Source: Thiohalocapsa sp963695445
Lineage (GTDB): Bacteria; Pseudomonadota; Gammaproteobacteria; Chromatiales; Chromatiaceae
Assembly: GCA_963695445.1 (NCBI GenBank)
Contig: CAVOGV010000020.1
Coordinates: 29,526-93,525 of the forward strand
Direction: 5' to 3'
DNA: 64,000 nucleotides
The notes beneath the pieces were generated by a model. The model was not told the origin of the DNA. It saw only the letters and a list, made by a program, of their open reading frames with translations, and made no database searches. Made by a program: the position numbers and the translations under genes. This document shows positions 18,605-27,428 of this stretch, one piece after another; positions within the stretch are counted from its first letter, which is position 1; every line of letters starts with the position of its first letter.

Positions 18605-19110
18605 AGGATTCAGAACATGCAGAACGACACCTGTCTGGAGACGGAGCGCACCGAGCACGAAACGACACTCGCCGCCGCCAGCGTCTGTCGGTTCAACGCC
18701 CAGTCCCTGCTCGACGCCGACGATCGTACCGAGAACTACTCCAAGATCCGGGCGCGGGCTCACAGCTGACCGCGGCAACGCCAGCTGCTGCGCCTGACAG
18801 CCAATGGCCATCGCTTTAGCGCCAATCCGAAACTGGTCGGGCGCTTGCTTGACAGCGGCCTGAGCGAAGTCACCAGCCGGAGGCCGCGGGCCGGTGTCGG
18901 GTACCGTCAGCAATGCCATCCGCACCGTCAAAGGGCCGGATGGCCTCGCTCTTGTTGTGCTTGCGCAATCTTGCTTGCGCAATCTAATGAAGATGCGCGC
19001 CACTGCCGCCCGGTCGCGACCCATGCCGGCCGCAACTCTCAGCGTGGTCCATCGCTCTGCCAACGGTAATGACTTGCGGCGGGCCGGTGACCGGATTGCT
19101 GCGAAATCCC
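18605..19110. other. Intergenic, eroded sequence without a recognised gene
   Basis: About 500 bases holding short open frames only, for example a 50-codon one at 18617-18769 on the plus strand and a readable stretch LLRLTANGHRFSANPKLVGR just after it. No family could be assigned. Confidence 0.35.
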
Positions 19111-19968
19111 CTACAGCCGATTCTGCAGAATCATGAACCAGGGTCTGCGCGGGATGGTTTGGAGCCGGCCGTTGCCGTCGAGTTCGACGGAGATTCTGGA
19201 CACGGAGTTGCGCACGTTGCCGCCGATGGCCTCCAGGGTGTTGCCGCTCTTGGCGATGACTAGGTCGCAGTGGGTGCTGGTGCCCTTTAGCATGCTGGGG
19301 CTGGTGTAACCGCCTACCATGCGTGGGCGGTTGGAACCGCGGGCTGCGCAGATCAGATCGCCGGGCTGCGGACTGTAGTCGGCTATGCGCCGGGGGACGA
19401 ACCAGCGACCCGGGAAAACGGCGTCTTCGACGGCTTGGCTCAGATAGACCCAGTGGGCAATGGATGGGCGGAACTGGCTCTCTGGCACGCCGGCGCCCTG
19501 CATGACCCAGCCCGTGAAGGCAGCGGACCAGGGCTCTTGGCAGTCCATGCCGTCGAGCCCTGGTTGTCCGACGGCGCGCCAGTAGGCGTTGACCCGCTGG
19601 CTGTGACCGGTGTCGTCGTCCTCCCAATAACCGACGTGAGGGATGCTCTCCTCCGTGCCGCGGTAGACCACCGTCTGGCGGCCGAAGTATTCCCACTCCC
19701 GAGTGGCTCGGCTGATGATGGCGCGCTTCACGGCGGGGTTGGGAGCGGGTGGCTTGCCGATCGGGCGACCCGCCCAGGTGCCTTGTTCCGGCCCTTGCGG
19801 GGTGGGCGATGGGGCCGAGGCGCAGCCGCTGATGGCGATGGCCAGGAAGATGGCGGGCAGGCTTGCGAGGACGAGTCCTTGTCGCTGAACGGGACCGTGC
19901 CGGGGGCATCTTTGGCTTGCCTCTTGGGAAGGCCTTGGTCTGGTTGGTGTAGGCCTTGGGCTGGGCAT
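19111..19968 (-). CDS. DUF2272 domain lipoprotein
   Basis: 285 residues as drawn. The N-terminus is unusually long and charged before the hydrophobic segment LVLASLPAIFLAIAISGCAS, whose Cys fits a lipobox, so the true start may lie further in. The mature part matches DUF2272: EWEYFGRQTV, then CQEPWSAAFTGWVMQGAGV, IAHWVYLSQAV, YSPQPGDLICA and THCDLVIAKSGNTLEAIGGN. The fold resembles CHAP/NlpC-type hydrolases (a buried THCDLV His block and the PWSAAF helix), but no activity is known. It is an outer- or inner-membrane anchored periplasmic protein. It lies downstream of another lipoprotein gene in the same direction, with REP palindromes in the gap. Confidence 0.85.
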   Translation of the reverse strand: MPSPRPTPTRPRPSQEASQRCPRHGPVQRQGLVLASLPAIFLAIAISGCASAPSPTPQGPEQGTWAGRPIGKPPAPNPAVKRAIISRATREWEYFGRQTVVYRGTEESIPHVGYWEDDDTGHSQRVNAYWRAVGQPGLDGMDCQEPWSAAFTGWVMQGAGVPESQFRPSIAHWVYLSQAVEDAVFPGRWFVPRRIADYSPQPGDLICAARGSNRPRMVGGYTSPSMLKGTSTHCDLVIAKSGNTLEAIGGNVRNSVSRISVELDGNGRLQTIPRRPWFMILQNRL

Positions 19969-20144
19969 GGGACTGACTCCGAGTCGATGGCCGCCGGATC
20001 GCGGCGGATTTGATTGAGATTGTTATTGGGTCCCGACCTTGTCCGGCTCGGCTCAGCGCAGCTTAGCTGAACTCAGAAGCTAGCCGGTGGAGGCCGCAAG
20101 CCAGGGTCCTCGATCGTCGTTCCCGTCTCCGCGCTATCGGGTCC

Positions 20145-20246
20145 GCCGACTTCAGTCGGCACCTGGGGTGGCGGACTTCAGTCCGCCGTGACGGCGCGGA
20201 CGGGCGACTGAAGTCGCCCGTCCCCAGGGGGCCGGATAAATCCGGC
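20145..20246. repeat. Cluster of four small palindromes (ACTTCAGT-type REP)
   Basis: Successive palindromes: GCCGACTTCAGTCGGC (20145-20160), GGCGGACTTCAGTCCGCC (20170-20187), CGGGCGACTGAAGTCGCCCG (20201-20220) and GCCGGATAAATCCGGC (20231-20246). The first three share the ACTTCAGT / ACTGAAGT core in both orientations, typical of REP-like hairpin clusters. They sit between two lipoprotein genes transcribed leftward, where they could stop exonucleases or attenuate read-through. Confidence 0.85.
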
Positions 20247-20360
20247 GTACCCGGGTGGGCTCGATGGGAACCACATCCGAGGACCATGCAGGCGTGGCCG
20301 AAACAGCGGCCAAGGCCCGCGCTCTGCTGGTTCGGAATCGCCAGTCGCGCGATCGCAGGC

Positions 20361-22277
20361 TCAGCGCGGCGGTCGGCGCGTGTCGCGAAACCAGGGTCGG
20401 TACTGTTCCATACGTGCCCGCTGATCCTGCGGTGCCTGACGCTTGCAGGTGCTGTATTCCTGGCTGTTCGGGTCCGCGCCCCAGCGCCGTTCGACGCAAT
20501 CGTTCGGGTTGTAGGCGACCTCGAGTGCGCCGCGCCGCGCATAGAGCTCCGCAACACTGAGCCGCCAGGGGCTGCCGTCGCTTCGCGTGTATTCGATGGC
20601 ACGCTCTTCGCTGCGCCGGGTATGCAGCGCGTTGAGGCGGGCGGCGGCCTGGTCCGGGCTCTCGCTCCCCAGCCGGTAGAGTTCCGGGTAGCGGCGGACG
20701 CGCTCCGGTAAGCCTTCCAGCACCTTCATCGCAATCAGCAGGCGCATGTCCCGCGACGGGGTCGCATAGTCCTCCCAGGGTCCCGTCGTCTCGAAGATGG
20801 CCGTGCCCTGGGGCATCGACATCACTTGGCCCGCTTGCTTGGCCATGTAGGCCTCGCCCCGGTCCACCGAGGCGACGCGGGTCTGCAATTGCTCCATCAG
20901 CGCGCTCAGGGTCTCCTCGTAGGCGCTCGCGGGGTCGAGCCCGCTGGGATTGATCAGTTGCTCCATGCGGGCATAAAAATCGTCCGGGGAGAGCGCGGCT
21001 TGCTCGCCGGAGTAGGGCTGTGATCCGGCGTCGCCGTGCAGCGCGGCATTGGGCAAGGGCTGCCATCCGCCCCCGGCACGCACTAGCGGCCGGAATGCCT
21101 TGAAACCCGGTCCGGCGCTCGGGGTGTTGGCGAACAGGAAGGTGCCCTCCCAAAAGCGCTTGCGGCTGACGGAGTTGTCCGGCTGGGCATCGACGGCGAG
21201 CAGCATGCCGCTGCGGCTTGCTGTTTGCGGGACCCATTTCACGAGCACCATGGTGTGGCCATAGGGATCGGCGTAGAGCGTGCCGGGCCAGAGGGCCGAG
21301 CGCTCCAACGGTAGCGGGTAGAAATCCGTGGCCTCGTCGGCCAGGGCGGTGCGTCCGCTCCCGGAATGGACTGTGTCCATGATCTGGCGGCTCAGGGATC
21401 GGAAGCTGTCGGTCGAGGCCGGCGTGCCGATCAGGCTGTCGTCGATGCGCGCACCGTCGCAGCGCGGCGGGCTGCCGGCGCTGCCCCGGTTGCACGCCCG
21501 ATAGGCGACGGGCAGGCCGAGCTTCCAGGCGAAGTAGGCGCGCAGGATATAGGACAGGTCCGCGCAGTCGGGCTCCAGGGTCAGCCCCTGATCGTCTCCG
21601 GCTCCGAGGTAGTCGTGCAGGAAGTTGCGCCGCGGATCGGCGAGCACGGGGGCGAGGGACGGAAAGCTCAGGGACTGCTCCGGGGGATCGTCGAACAGCC
21701 GCTCCACCCAGACCGCATACAGGGCCTGGGCGGCCAGGTCCCAGTCGCCACTACCGCGATCTCCGGGGCCGCCGCCGACGGCGACCTGCAGGCAGGCGGC
21801 GATTTGTCCGCCCCGGAGGGCGTCGATCCGGTAGGTTCCGGCCGAGGGACGCTGGATGCTGCCGTGCAGGCTCCAGGGCGGCCCGCCGCCCGCCTCCGCG
21901 GGCAAGGGACGTGTCGCGCCGTCGGGGCCGGTCACGACCAGCTGCCCGAGCGCTGCATCCGTTGCGACCGCCACGATCTCCATCGGCTCCCCCGGGCGTG
22001 GGGCGAGCGGTGTCGCCCAGAGCCGAACCCTGTCCGACGCGACGCACGGCCCCGAAGCGGTCGGGTAGGCGATTGTCTCGGCCGCGTCGACGTTCTCCGG
22101 AACGGGGCTGGGCGAGATGGCCTGGACACCGGCGCCAGGCTGAGTCGACGAGGGAGTCGGGCCGGGTCCGCCATCAGGCATCTGCACGGGCTTTGACTGA
22201 CAGGCACCCAGGAGACAGCTGGCCAGGACAATGGCCGGTACGATGGTCAGCAAGAATGCGTCGTTTCTCAGGGGCAT
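20361..22277 (-). CDS. Large lipoprotein with possible cysteine-protease/transglutaminase-like core
   Basis: 638 residues, unknown family. Signal peptide with lipobox LLGAC near residue 26, followed by a Pro/Ser/Gly-rich linker to about residue 60. A beta-rich region (60-170) precedes a helical domain. There CADLSYILRAYFAWKLGLP, YGHTMVLVKWV and LLAVDAQPDN give a Cys-His-Asp order seen in papain/transglutaminase-like hydrolases; this reading is inference. The last 200 residues are helical, with a conserved-looking GTAIFETTGPWEDYATPSRD segment and a Cys pair near the end. It is upstream of the DUF2272 lipoprotein gene, also a hydrolase-like fold, so the two may act together in the envelope. Confidence 0.78.
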   Translation of the reverse strand: MPLRNDAFLLTIVPAIVLASCLLGACQSKPVQMPDGGPGPTPSSTQPGAGVQAISPSPVPENVDAAETIAYPTASGPCVASDRVRLWATPLAPRPGEPMEIVAVATDAALGQLVVTGPDGATRPLPAEAGGGPPWSLHGSIQRPSAGTYRIDALRGGQIAACLQVAVGGGPGDRGSGDWDLAAQALYAVWVERLFDDPPEQSLSFPSLAPVLADPRRNFLHDYLGAGDDQGLTLEPDCADLSYILRAYFAWKLGLPVAYRACNRGSAGSPPRCDGARIDDSLIGTPASTDSFRSLSRQIMDTVHSGSGRTALADEATDFYPLPLERSALWPGTLYADPYGHTMVLVKWVPQTASRSGMLLAVDAQPDNSVSRKRFWEGTFLFANTPSAGPGFKAFRPLVRAGGGWQPLPNAALHGDAGSQPYSGEQAALSPDDFYARMEQLINPSGLDPASAYEETLSALMEQLQTRVASVDRGEAYMAKQAGQVMSMPQGTAIFETTGPWEDYATPSRDMRLLIAMKVLEGLPERVRRYPELYRLGSESPDQAAARLNALHTRRSEERAIEYTRSDGSPWRLSVAELYARRGALEVAYNPNDCVERRWGADPNSQEYSTCKRQAPQDQRARMEQYRPWFRDTRRPPR

Positions 22278-22629
22278 GGCATCAGTCTGTCGGCAACACG
22301 GAGAGGCTGGCGTTTGCGCAGTCTAGTCTGTTGGCGACGACCGAGCCATCCCGCGGCGATCCTGTTCGATGGCGGCGGAGTGGCCGGCGAATCGGGGCTG
22401 GCACTGAGCCATGAAGCTTTCCTGGTTGGGTCGGTTGCAGCCCCGTCAGTCGGCGCCCGTGGCTGTCGCCGGGCGGAGAACCGGACTCCGCTCAGGCCGA
22501 GCGAGACGCGCTCGGAGTCGGAGGCGTGCATTCGGCTCGGGGTGTTCCCATGTCGATAGACTGAGTGCTTGTCATGGTCGCCGGGAGGACGCTGGTCATT
22601 CGTCCGGCGACCGAGAGGAGGTGAAATCG
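22278..22629. other. Divergent intergenic region
   Basis: Lies between the leftward lipoprotein gene and the rightward aldo/keto reductase gene. No gene is recognised. A strong ribosome site, GGAGGTGA at 22616-22623, serves the reductase. Confidence 0.4.
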
Positions 22630-23562
22630 ATGTCTACCGCGCGCTACAGTCGTCGCGAATTCCTGGCCCTGACCAGCGGCATCGCCGCTGGCGCCGTTAT
22701 GCCGCGGGCGGCCGCCGCGAGCCCCAGGCCCGCGGACGTGCTGACCAAGCCGATTCCATCCAGCAGCGAACCGCTGCCCGTTATCGGCATGGGCACCTGG
22801 ATCACCTTCAACGTGGGCGATGACCCCCGCGCGCTGGACGTTCGCACCGAGATCCTGCGCACGTTCTTCGCCGCCGGCGGAGGCATGATCGACAGTTCTC
22901 CGATGTACGGCTCGGCCGAGGCCGTGCTCGGCAAGGTGCTCGGGCGTTTGGACTATCCGTCTGGCCTGTTCTCCGCCACCAAGGTCTGGACCGGCTCGGC
23001 CGACGACGGGCCGGCGGAGATCGCGGCCTCGCAACGCCTCTGGGGCATCGAACGCATGGACCTGTTTCAGGTGCACAACCTGCTCGCCTGGGAAGGACAT
23101 CTGGAGACCCTTGCGCGGATGAAGGCGGAGGGGCGGCTGCGCTACGTCGGCGTTACCACGTCCCATGGCCGGCGCCACCGGGACCTGGAACGGATCATGG
23201 CCGAGCAGCCGCTGGACTTCGTCCAGCTGACCTACAACATCGCCGATCGCGACGCCGAGGCGCGCTTGCTGCCGTTGGCGCGCGAGCGCGGCATTGCCGT
23301 CATCGCCAATCGTCCGTTCCGGCGCGGCGAACTGGTGCAGCGTGCCCAGCGCCATCCATTGCCCGGTTGGGCCGCCGAGATCGGCTGCGACAACTGGCCT
23401 CAGGTGCTGCTCAAATTTATCGTCTCGCACCCCGCCGTGACCTGTGCGATACCGGCCACCAGCCAGGTTGCGCACATGCAGCAGAACATGGGCGCGGCCC
23501 GTGGTCCGCTGCCGGACGCAGCCCTGCGCCAGCGCATGGCAGCGGAGTTTGCGGCGTTATGA
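22630..23562 (+). CDS. Aldo/keto reductase with Tat signal peptide
   Basis: 310 residues from the ATG at 22630, fixed by GGAGGTGA just upstream. The N-terminus SRREFLALTSGIAAGAVMP is a twin-arginine signal, so the folded, probably NADPH-bound enzyme would be sent to the periplasm. The TIM-barrel landmarks are present: GMIDSSPMYGSAEAVLG (Asp and Tyr of the catalytic set), FSATKVW (Lys), DLFQVHNL (His position), RYVGVTTSHG, and DFVQLTYNI. The C-terminal cofactor part includes VTCAIPATSQVAHM. The substrate is unknown. Confidence 0.9.
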   Translation: MSTARYSRREFLALTSGIAAGAVMPRAAAASPRPADVLTKPIPSSSEPLPVIGMGTWITFNVGDDPRALDVRTEILRTFFAAGGGMIDSSPMYGSAEAVLGKVLGRLDYPSGLFSATKVWTGSADDGPAEIAASQRLWGIERMDLFQVHNLLAWEGHLETLARMKAEGRLRYVGVTTSHGRRHRDLERIMAEQPLDFVQLTYNIADRDAEARLLPLARERGIAVIANRPFRRGELVQRAQRHPLPGWAAEIGCDNWPQVLLKFIVSHPAVTCAIPATSQVAHMQQNMGAARGPLPDAALRQRMAAEFAAL

Positions 23563-23611
23563 TGCCCGCCTTGCCTGGCTGGGGCGCATGGGCCCAGGAT
23601 CGGGCCGGATC

Positions 23612-24440
23612 GTGACGGACTGGCTCAGTTACTCGCTGGCGGACTTCGTGCCGTTCTCCCACGCCACCTACTTGCGCCTGTTCGAACGCTACGATGCCCG
23701 CTTCTGGCCCGCCGTGCTTGTCGGCGTGGGCGTCGGTCTGGGTTCGTTGTGGCTGCTGCGAAGACCCGCGCGAGCGCCAATTGAGGTGTTCAGTGGGGCC
23801 GGGTTTGGTCACCCGAACGGCCCTCGGAACCCGGCTTAGCGATCCTAAGGTTGGGCGCAGGGTTGAGTTCAGGGCTGATCTGGGGGCGGGGCCCGCGTCA
23901 GCATTGGTCCTGGTCGCCTTCGGGGTCTGCTGGGTCTGGATCGCCTGGGCCTTTCACTGGCACAGCTATGCCCCGCTGAACTGGGCCGGGGCCTATTTCG
24001 CGGCGGCCTTCGCGCTGCAGGGCGTCCTCTTGATCGTCTCTGCTGTTGACCTCGGCATCCGCGGAGACGAACAGCCCGCTGCCCAGGCCTGGGACAGCCT
24101 TGCCTGGTCGGGTTACGCTCTGATCGCGTTTGCGGTCATCGGTATGCCGCTGCTCGGCTACTTAGTCGGGCTCTGGTTTGGAGGACGGGTCTGGTTTGGG
24201 CTGGAGCTATTCGGCAGCGCGCCGGACCCGACCGCGGTCGCGACCCTCGGCCTGATGGCGCTCGTGCGCCCGCGCTTTGCCTGGATACTGTTGATCCTGC
24301 CGACGCTTTGGTGTCTGACCAGCGCCGCGACCCTGGCCGTGCTGGGTGATCCACTCTGGCCGTTGCCGTTGTTGGCGGTCCTCACGCTGGCGCTGGTGGC
24401 CGCGAAGGGGGCTGTCGTTCGGGCCGCGGTCCGGCGATGA
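23612..24440 (+). pseudogene. DUF6064-like membrane protein, frameshifted
   Basis: A GTG at 23612 (or ATG at 23588) opens MTDWLSYSLADFVPFSHATY and LRLFERYDARFWPAVLVG, typical of the start of DUF6064 proteins, and a first membrane helix. The frame then closes at 23839. The rest of the protein, with five more hydrophobic segments (for example FGVCWVWIAWAFHWHSYAPL, AAAFALQGVLLIVSAV, LGLMALVRPRFAWILLILPT), reads in a different frame to 24440. The break lies between about 23780 and 23870. It follows the reductase gene closely and was probably co-transcribed. Confidence 0.66.
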
Positions 24441-24561
24441 AACGATTGCGGGGGCTGAGCGGTCTGCGAAATGAACCGGGACCATTGCGGGCGAGGTGCT
24501 GGAAATCGCCGGCATTGAATGCTCATCTTTCCTTTCCTCAATCCACCTAAGCGGACAATCC

Positions 24562-25290
24562 ATGCCAAGTTCACTGAGACGGCTTGCTGCCATGACGTTG
24601 CTGCTCGTCTGTGCCATCGCGGACGCGGATGAGCCGATCGGCGCCTTTTCCGAGGCGACCGCGGGCGGCGCATTGCCGAGCGGTTGGCGACTCGCCAAGC
24701 TCCCCGGCGTCGAGCCCACGCGCTTCGATCTGGTCGACGCCGATGGCGTCGTTGCGTTGCGGATGGATGCCGCCGATGCGGGTGCGGCGCTGTTCCGGCC
24801 GGTTCGCATCGACCCGGCGCGGACGCCGATACTGCGCTGGCGCTGGCGGGTGGACAATTTGATCGAGACCGCCGACATCCGCCGCAAGGACGGTGACGAT
24901 CTGCCTGCGCGGCTGTACGTGATGTTCGACTATCCGCTGGAGCGACTGTCACTGATCGAGCGCGGCAAGATCAAGCTCGCCCGCGCGGTCGCGGGAGACA
25001 TGGTCCCAGCCGCTGCCATCTGTTACGTCTGGGATGGCAATTTGGCAGCCGACACATCGCTGTGGAATGCCTACACCGATCGCGTCCGTGTCATCGTCGT
25101 CGAGAGCGGCAGCGGCCGGCTCGGTCAGTGGGTGGAGGAGCAGCGTGACGTCGCGGCGGACTTTCGTGCGGCGTTCGGCGAGGAGCCGCCACCGATCTCC
25201 GGCATTGCGGTCGGCGCCGATACCGACCAGACCGGAGAAACGGTGCGCGCCTGGTTCGGCGACATTGGCTTCTCGGTCCAAGAGCGGTAA
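24562..25290 (+). CDS. DUF3047 family exported protein
   Basis: 242 residues. Signal peptide LRRLAAMTLLLVCAIADA at the N-terminus. The mature part follows the DUF3047 pattern: a GGALPSGWRLAKLPG segment, PILRWRWRVDNLIETADIRR, DDLPARLYVMFDY, AICYVWDGNL, RVRVIVVESGSGRLGQWV and the closing ISGIAVGADTDQTGETV with WFGDIGF. The family is periplasmic, beta-sandwich-like and of unknown function. It is flanked by a leftward lipoprotein gene with convergent ends 26 bases apart. Confidence 0.88.
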   Translation: MPSSLRRLAAMTLLLVCAIADADEPIGAFSEATAGGALPSGWRLAKLPGVEPTRFDLVDADGVVALRMDAADAGAALFRPVRIDPARTPILRWRWRVDNLIETADIRRKDGDDLPARLYVMFDYPLERLSLIERGKIKLARAVAGDMVPAAAICYVWDGNLAADTSLWNAYTDRVRVIVVESGSGRLGQWVEEQRDVAADFRAAFGEEPPPISGIAVGADTDQTGETVRAWFGDIGFSVQER

Positions 25291-25316
25291 GTAACGATTC
25301 AACAACAAGCGGTATA

Positions 25317-25733
25317 TCAGTCGGCGAACTTGGGCAAACCGGTGTAGAGCCACCAGGCGGTGCGATCTTCATCCCAGCGCCATTCCTGTCGGTCGGCGAG
25401 GGTCTTCAGTCGCTGTTCGTCATCGATCACGTAGTTGATTCGCACGAGCTGCACCGCTGTCTGCTGGGGCGTGATGACGGCCGGTTGCAGCACCTCGTAG
25501 CCGGTGACGCGGATGTTCTGCAACTTGTCGAGATCCAGGTCTTCGCGCACGTCCGGATGCAGGAATCCGACCGCGGCATCGAAATAGCTCCAGCGGATGG
25601 ATTCGCGATAGCCGTTGGTGGCGCTGTACAGCGTGGACGCCATCTTGTCCTCCTTGACGCGACCACAGCCCGCGGCTCCCGCACCGATGGCGGCGGTGAG
25701 CAACAGGACGGAGAGCATGCGTAGCTGATTCAT
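25317..25733 (-). CDS. Small lipoprotein of unknown function
   Basis: 138 residues with a signal peptide and lipobox (LLLTAAIGAGAAGCG). The mature part reads YSATNGYRESIRWSYFDAAV, a QNIRVTGYEVL block and a closing EWRWDEDRTAWWLYTG, a pattern found in small envelope proteins of gammaproteobacteria with an NTF2- or DUF-like fold. I cannot name the family with confidence. It is convergent with the DUF3047 gene. Confidence 0.75.
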   Translation of the reverse strand: MNQLRMLSVLLLTAAIGAGAAGCGRVKEDKMASTLYSATNGYRESIRWSYFDAAVGFLHPDVREDLDLDKLQNIRVTGYEVLQPAVITPQQTAVQLVRINYVIDDEQRLKTLADRQEWRWDEDRTAWWLYTGLPKFAD

Positions 25734-25826
25734 TCGGGGGTTCCGGCGACGGTCGGAGAAGACGCTTGGATCATAAGCGATCGCCGACCATAGCCGCCAT
25801 CGTGATCGAGAATCGCTCCCGCGCCT

Positions 25827-25905
25827 GTGGGAGCGGCTTGCAGCCGCGATCGGGCTGCGCCCTGAATCGGTCGTTGTTGCCGTCGCGATTGCAAATCGCT
25901 CCCAC
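25827..25905. repeat. Inverted pair of REP elements (GTGGGAGCGGCTTGCAGCCGCGA type)
   Basis: One REP at 25827-25850 (GTGGGAGCGGCTTGCAGCCG followed by CGAT) and one in opposite orientation at 25884-25905 (CGCGATTGCAAATCGCTCCC then AC), a REPIN-like arrangement of about 79 bp. A further partial half-site lies at 25811-25820. The same sequence recurs at 55261-55423 and 58863-58924. It lies between a lipoprotein gene and the TraB-family gene. Confidence 0.85.
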
Positions 25906-26138
25906 GTTTCTGAGATTGCGCAAGTATTTGCGAAAAGCGTGCGAAAGATGTTCTTCGTGGTTCGCGGAATACTTGCACGGTCTCATCCGCGAGTGGCCTG
26001 CAGCCTGAGACGGGCTGCTGGCGCCAAACGGCATATTGCTGCGCTGGCGGACGCGGGCAGCATTCGCGAGCACCGCTGCGGTATCATGCCGCCCCCTTTG
26101 CCCCCATCTCCCTCTCTCCGGCCCAAGACGGAAATCCC

Positions 26139-27344
26139 ATGACGGACATCCCGCAAGAACCCGTGTTGACGGCGCACGTAGACGGCGCCGAGCTGACCCT
26201 GCTCGGCACCGCCCATGTCTCGCGCAGCAGCGCCGAGAAGGTGCGCGAACTGCTGGAGTCTCAGGACGGCGGCTTCGACGCCGTCGCGGTGGAGCTGTGC
26301 CAGAGCCGTTTCAACGCCATCATGCAGCCGGACGCGTTGAGCGGCATGGACCTGTTCGCCGTGATCCGCGAAAAGCGTGTCTATATGGTGGCGGCGAGCC
26401 TGGCCCTGTCGGCCTATCAGCAACGTCTGGCCGACCAGTTCGGCATCGAGCCGGGCGCCGAGCAGCGCATGGCCATCCGCCTGGCCGAGGCTCGCGGGCT
26501 GCCGGTGCTGCTGATCGACCGCGAGGTGGGCGTAACGCTGCGCCGTGCGGCGCAGAACCTGGGCTGGTGGAAACGGCTCAATCTGTTCTCCGGACTCATG
26601 GCCGGCATGCTCTCGCGCGAGCAGGTCACCGAGGACGAGATCGAGCGGCTGAAGCAGGGCGATGTGCTCGAGACGACCTTCGCCGAGTTCGCCGAGGACC
26701 GTCGCGACCTGTACCTGCCGCTGATCGAGGAGCGCGATCGCTACATGGCCGCGCGCCTCGCCGATGAGCTGCGCGAACATGGCTATCGCAAGGTGCTGGC
26801 CGTGGTCGGTGCCGGTCATCTCAAGGGACTAGCCGAGCAGTTGGAGCAGGCGCACCCGGACCCGAAACGGGAGTTGGCTGAACTCGATCATGTGTCGCCG
26901 CCCGCGCGGGGCTGGCGGTTCGTGCCCTGGGCCATCGCGGCGGTGGTGCTGGGGCTGTTCGCCTACGGCTTCACCCGCAGTCCGGAGCTGGGCTGGAACC
27001 TGGTGCTGGACTGGGTGCTGATCAACGGCGGCCTGTCCGCGCTCGGCACGGTGCTGGCCGGCGCGCACCCGCTGACCGTGCTCGGGGCCTTCTGCGCGGC
27101 GCCGCTGACGTCGCTGAATCCCACCATCGGTGCCGGCATGGTGGCCGGCGCCATCGAGCTGACCCTGCGCCGACCTAGCGTCGGTGACTTCGCCAGTCTG
27201 CGCGAGGATGTCACCACGGTCCGCGGCTGGTGGCGCAATCGCGTCTCGCGCGTGCTTCTGGTGTTTATCTTCAGCACCATCGGGTCTGCTGCGGGCACCT
27301 ATGTGGCCGGGTTCAGCATCGTCGGGCGCCTGATGGGCGCCTGA
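26139..27344 (+). CDS. TraB/PrgY-type membrane protein
   Basis: 401 residues. The N-terminal TraB domain has the hallmark GTAHVSRSSAEKV near residue 25 and VELCQSRF near residue 51, then RGLPVLLIDREVGVTLRRA and VVGAGHLKGL. The C-terminal half holds about four hydrophobic segments (WAIAAVVLGLFAYGF, WVLINGGLSALGTVLAGA, LTSLNPTIGAGMVAGAIEL, LLVFIFSTIGSAAGTYVAGF). Enterococcal TraB/PrgY limits pheromone activity; bacterial homologues may be membrane metallopeptidases, and the role here is unknown. It is 84 bases upstream of the photolyase fusion gene in the same direction. Confidence 0.9.
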   Translation: MTDIPQEPVLTAHVDGAELTLLGTAHVSRSSAEKVRELLESQDGGFDAVAVELCQSRFNAIMQPDALSGMDLFAVIREKRVYMVAASLALSAYQQRLADQFGIEPGAEQRMAIRLAEARGLPVLLIDREVGVTLRRAAQNLGWWKRLNLFSGLMAGMLSREQVTEDEIERLKQGDVLETTFAEFAEDRRDLYLPLIEERDRYMAARLADELREHGYRKVLAVVGAGHLKGLAEQLEQAHPDPKRELAELDHVSPPARGWRFVPWAIAAVVLGLFAYGFTRSPELGWNLVLDWVLINGGLSALGTVLAGAHPLTVLGAFCAAPLTSLNPTIGAGMVAGAIELTLRRPSVGDFASLREDVTTVRGWWRNRVSRVLLVFIFSTIGSAAGTYVAGFSIVGRLMGA

Positions 27345-27428
27345 TGGGGGCGCTGAATCGAGCGTTGTCAGATATGGGGGACGATATGCTGACCGGAACC
27401 GGTCCCGACCGCCGAGGAGTCCGACGCG

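Noticed and set aside
18392..19909. 505-codon minus-strand frame over the DUF2272 gene
   Set aside because: Over 19111-19968 it is a shadow of the DUF2272 lipoprotein. Only its last 60 codons (transpeptidase tail) carry real protein signal.
22492..23475. 327-codon minus-strand frame opposite the aldo/keto reductase
   Set aside because: Antisense of a gene with clear Tat signal and family motifs.
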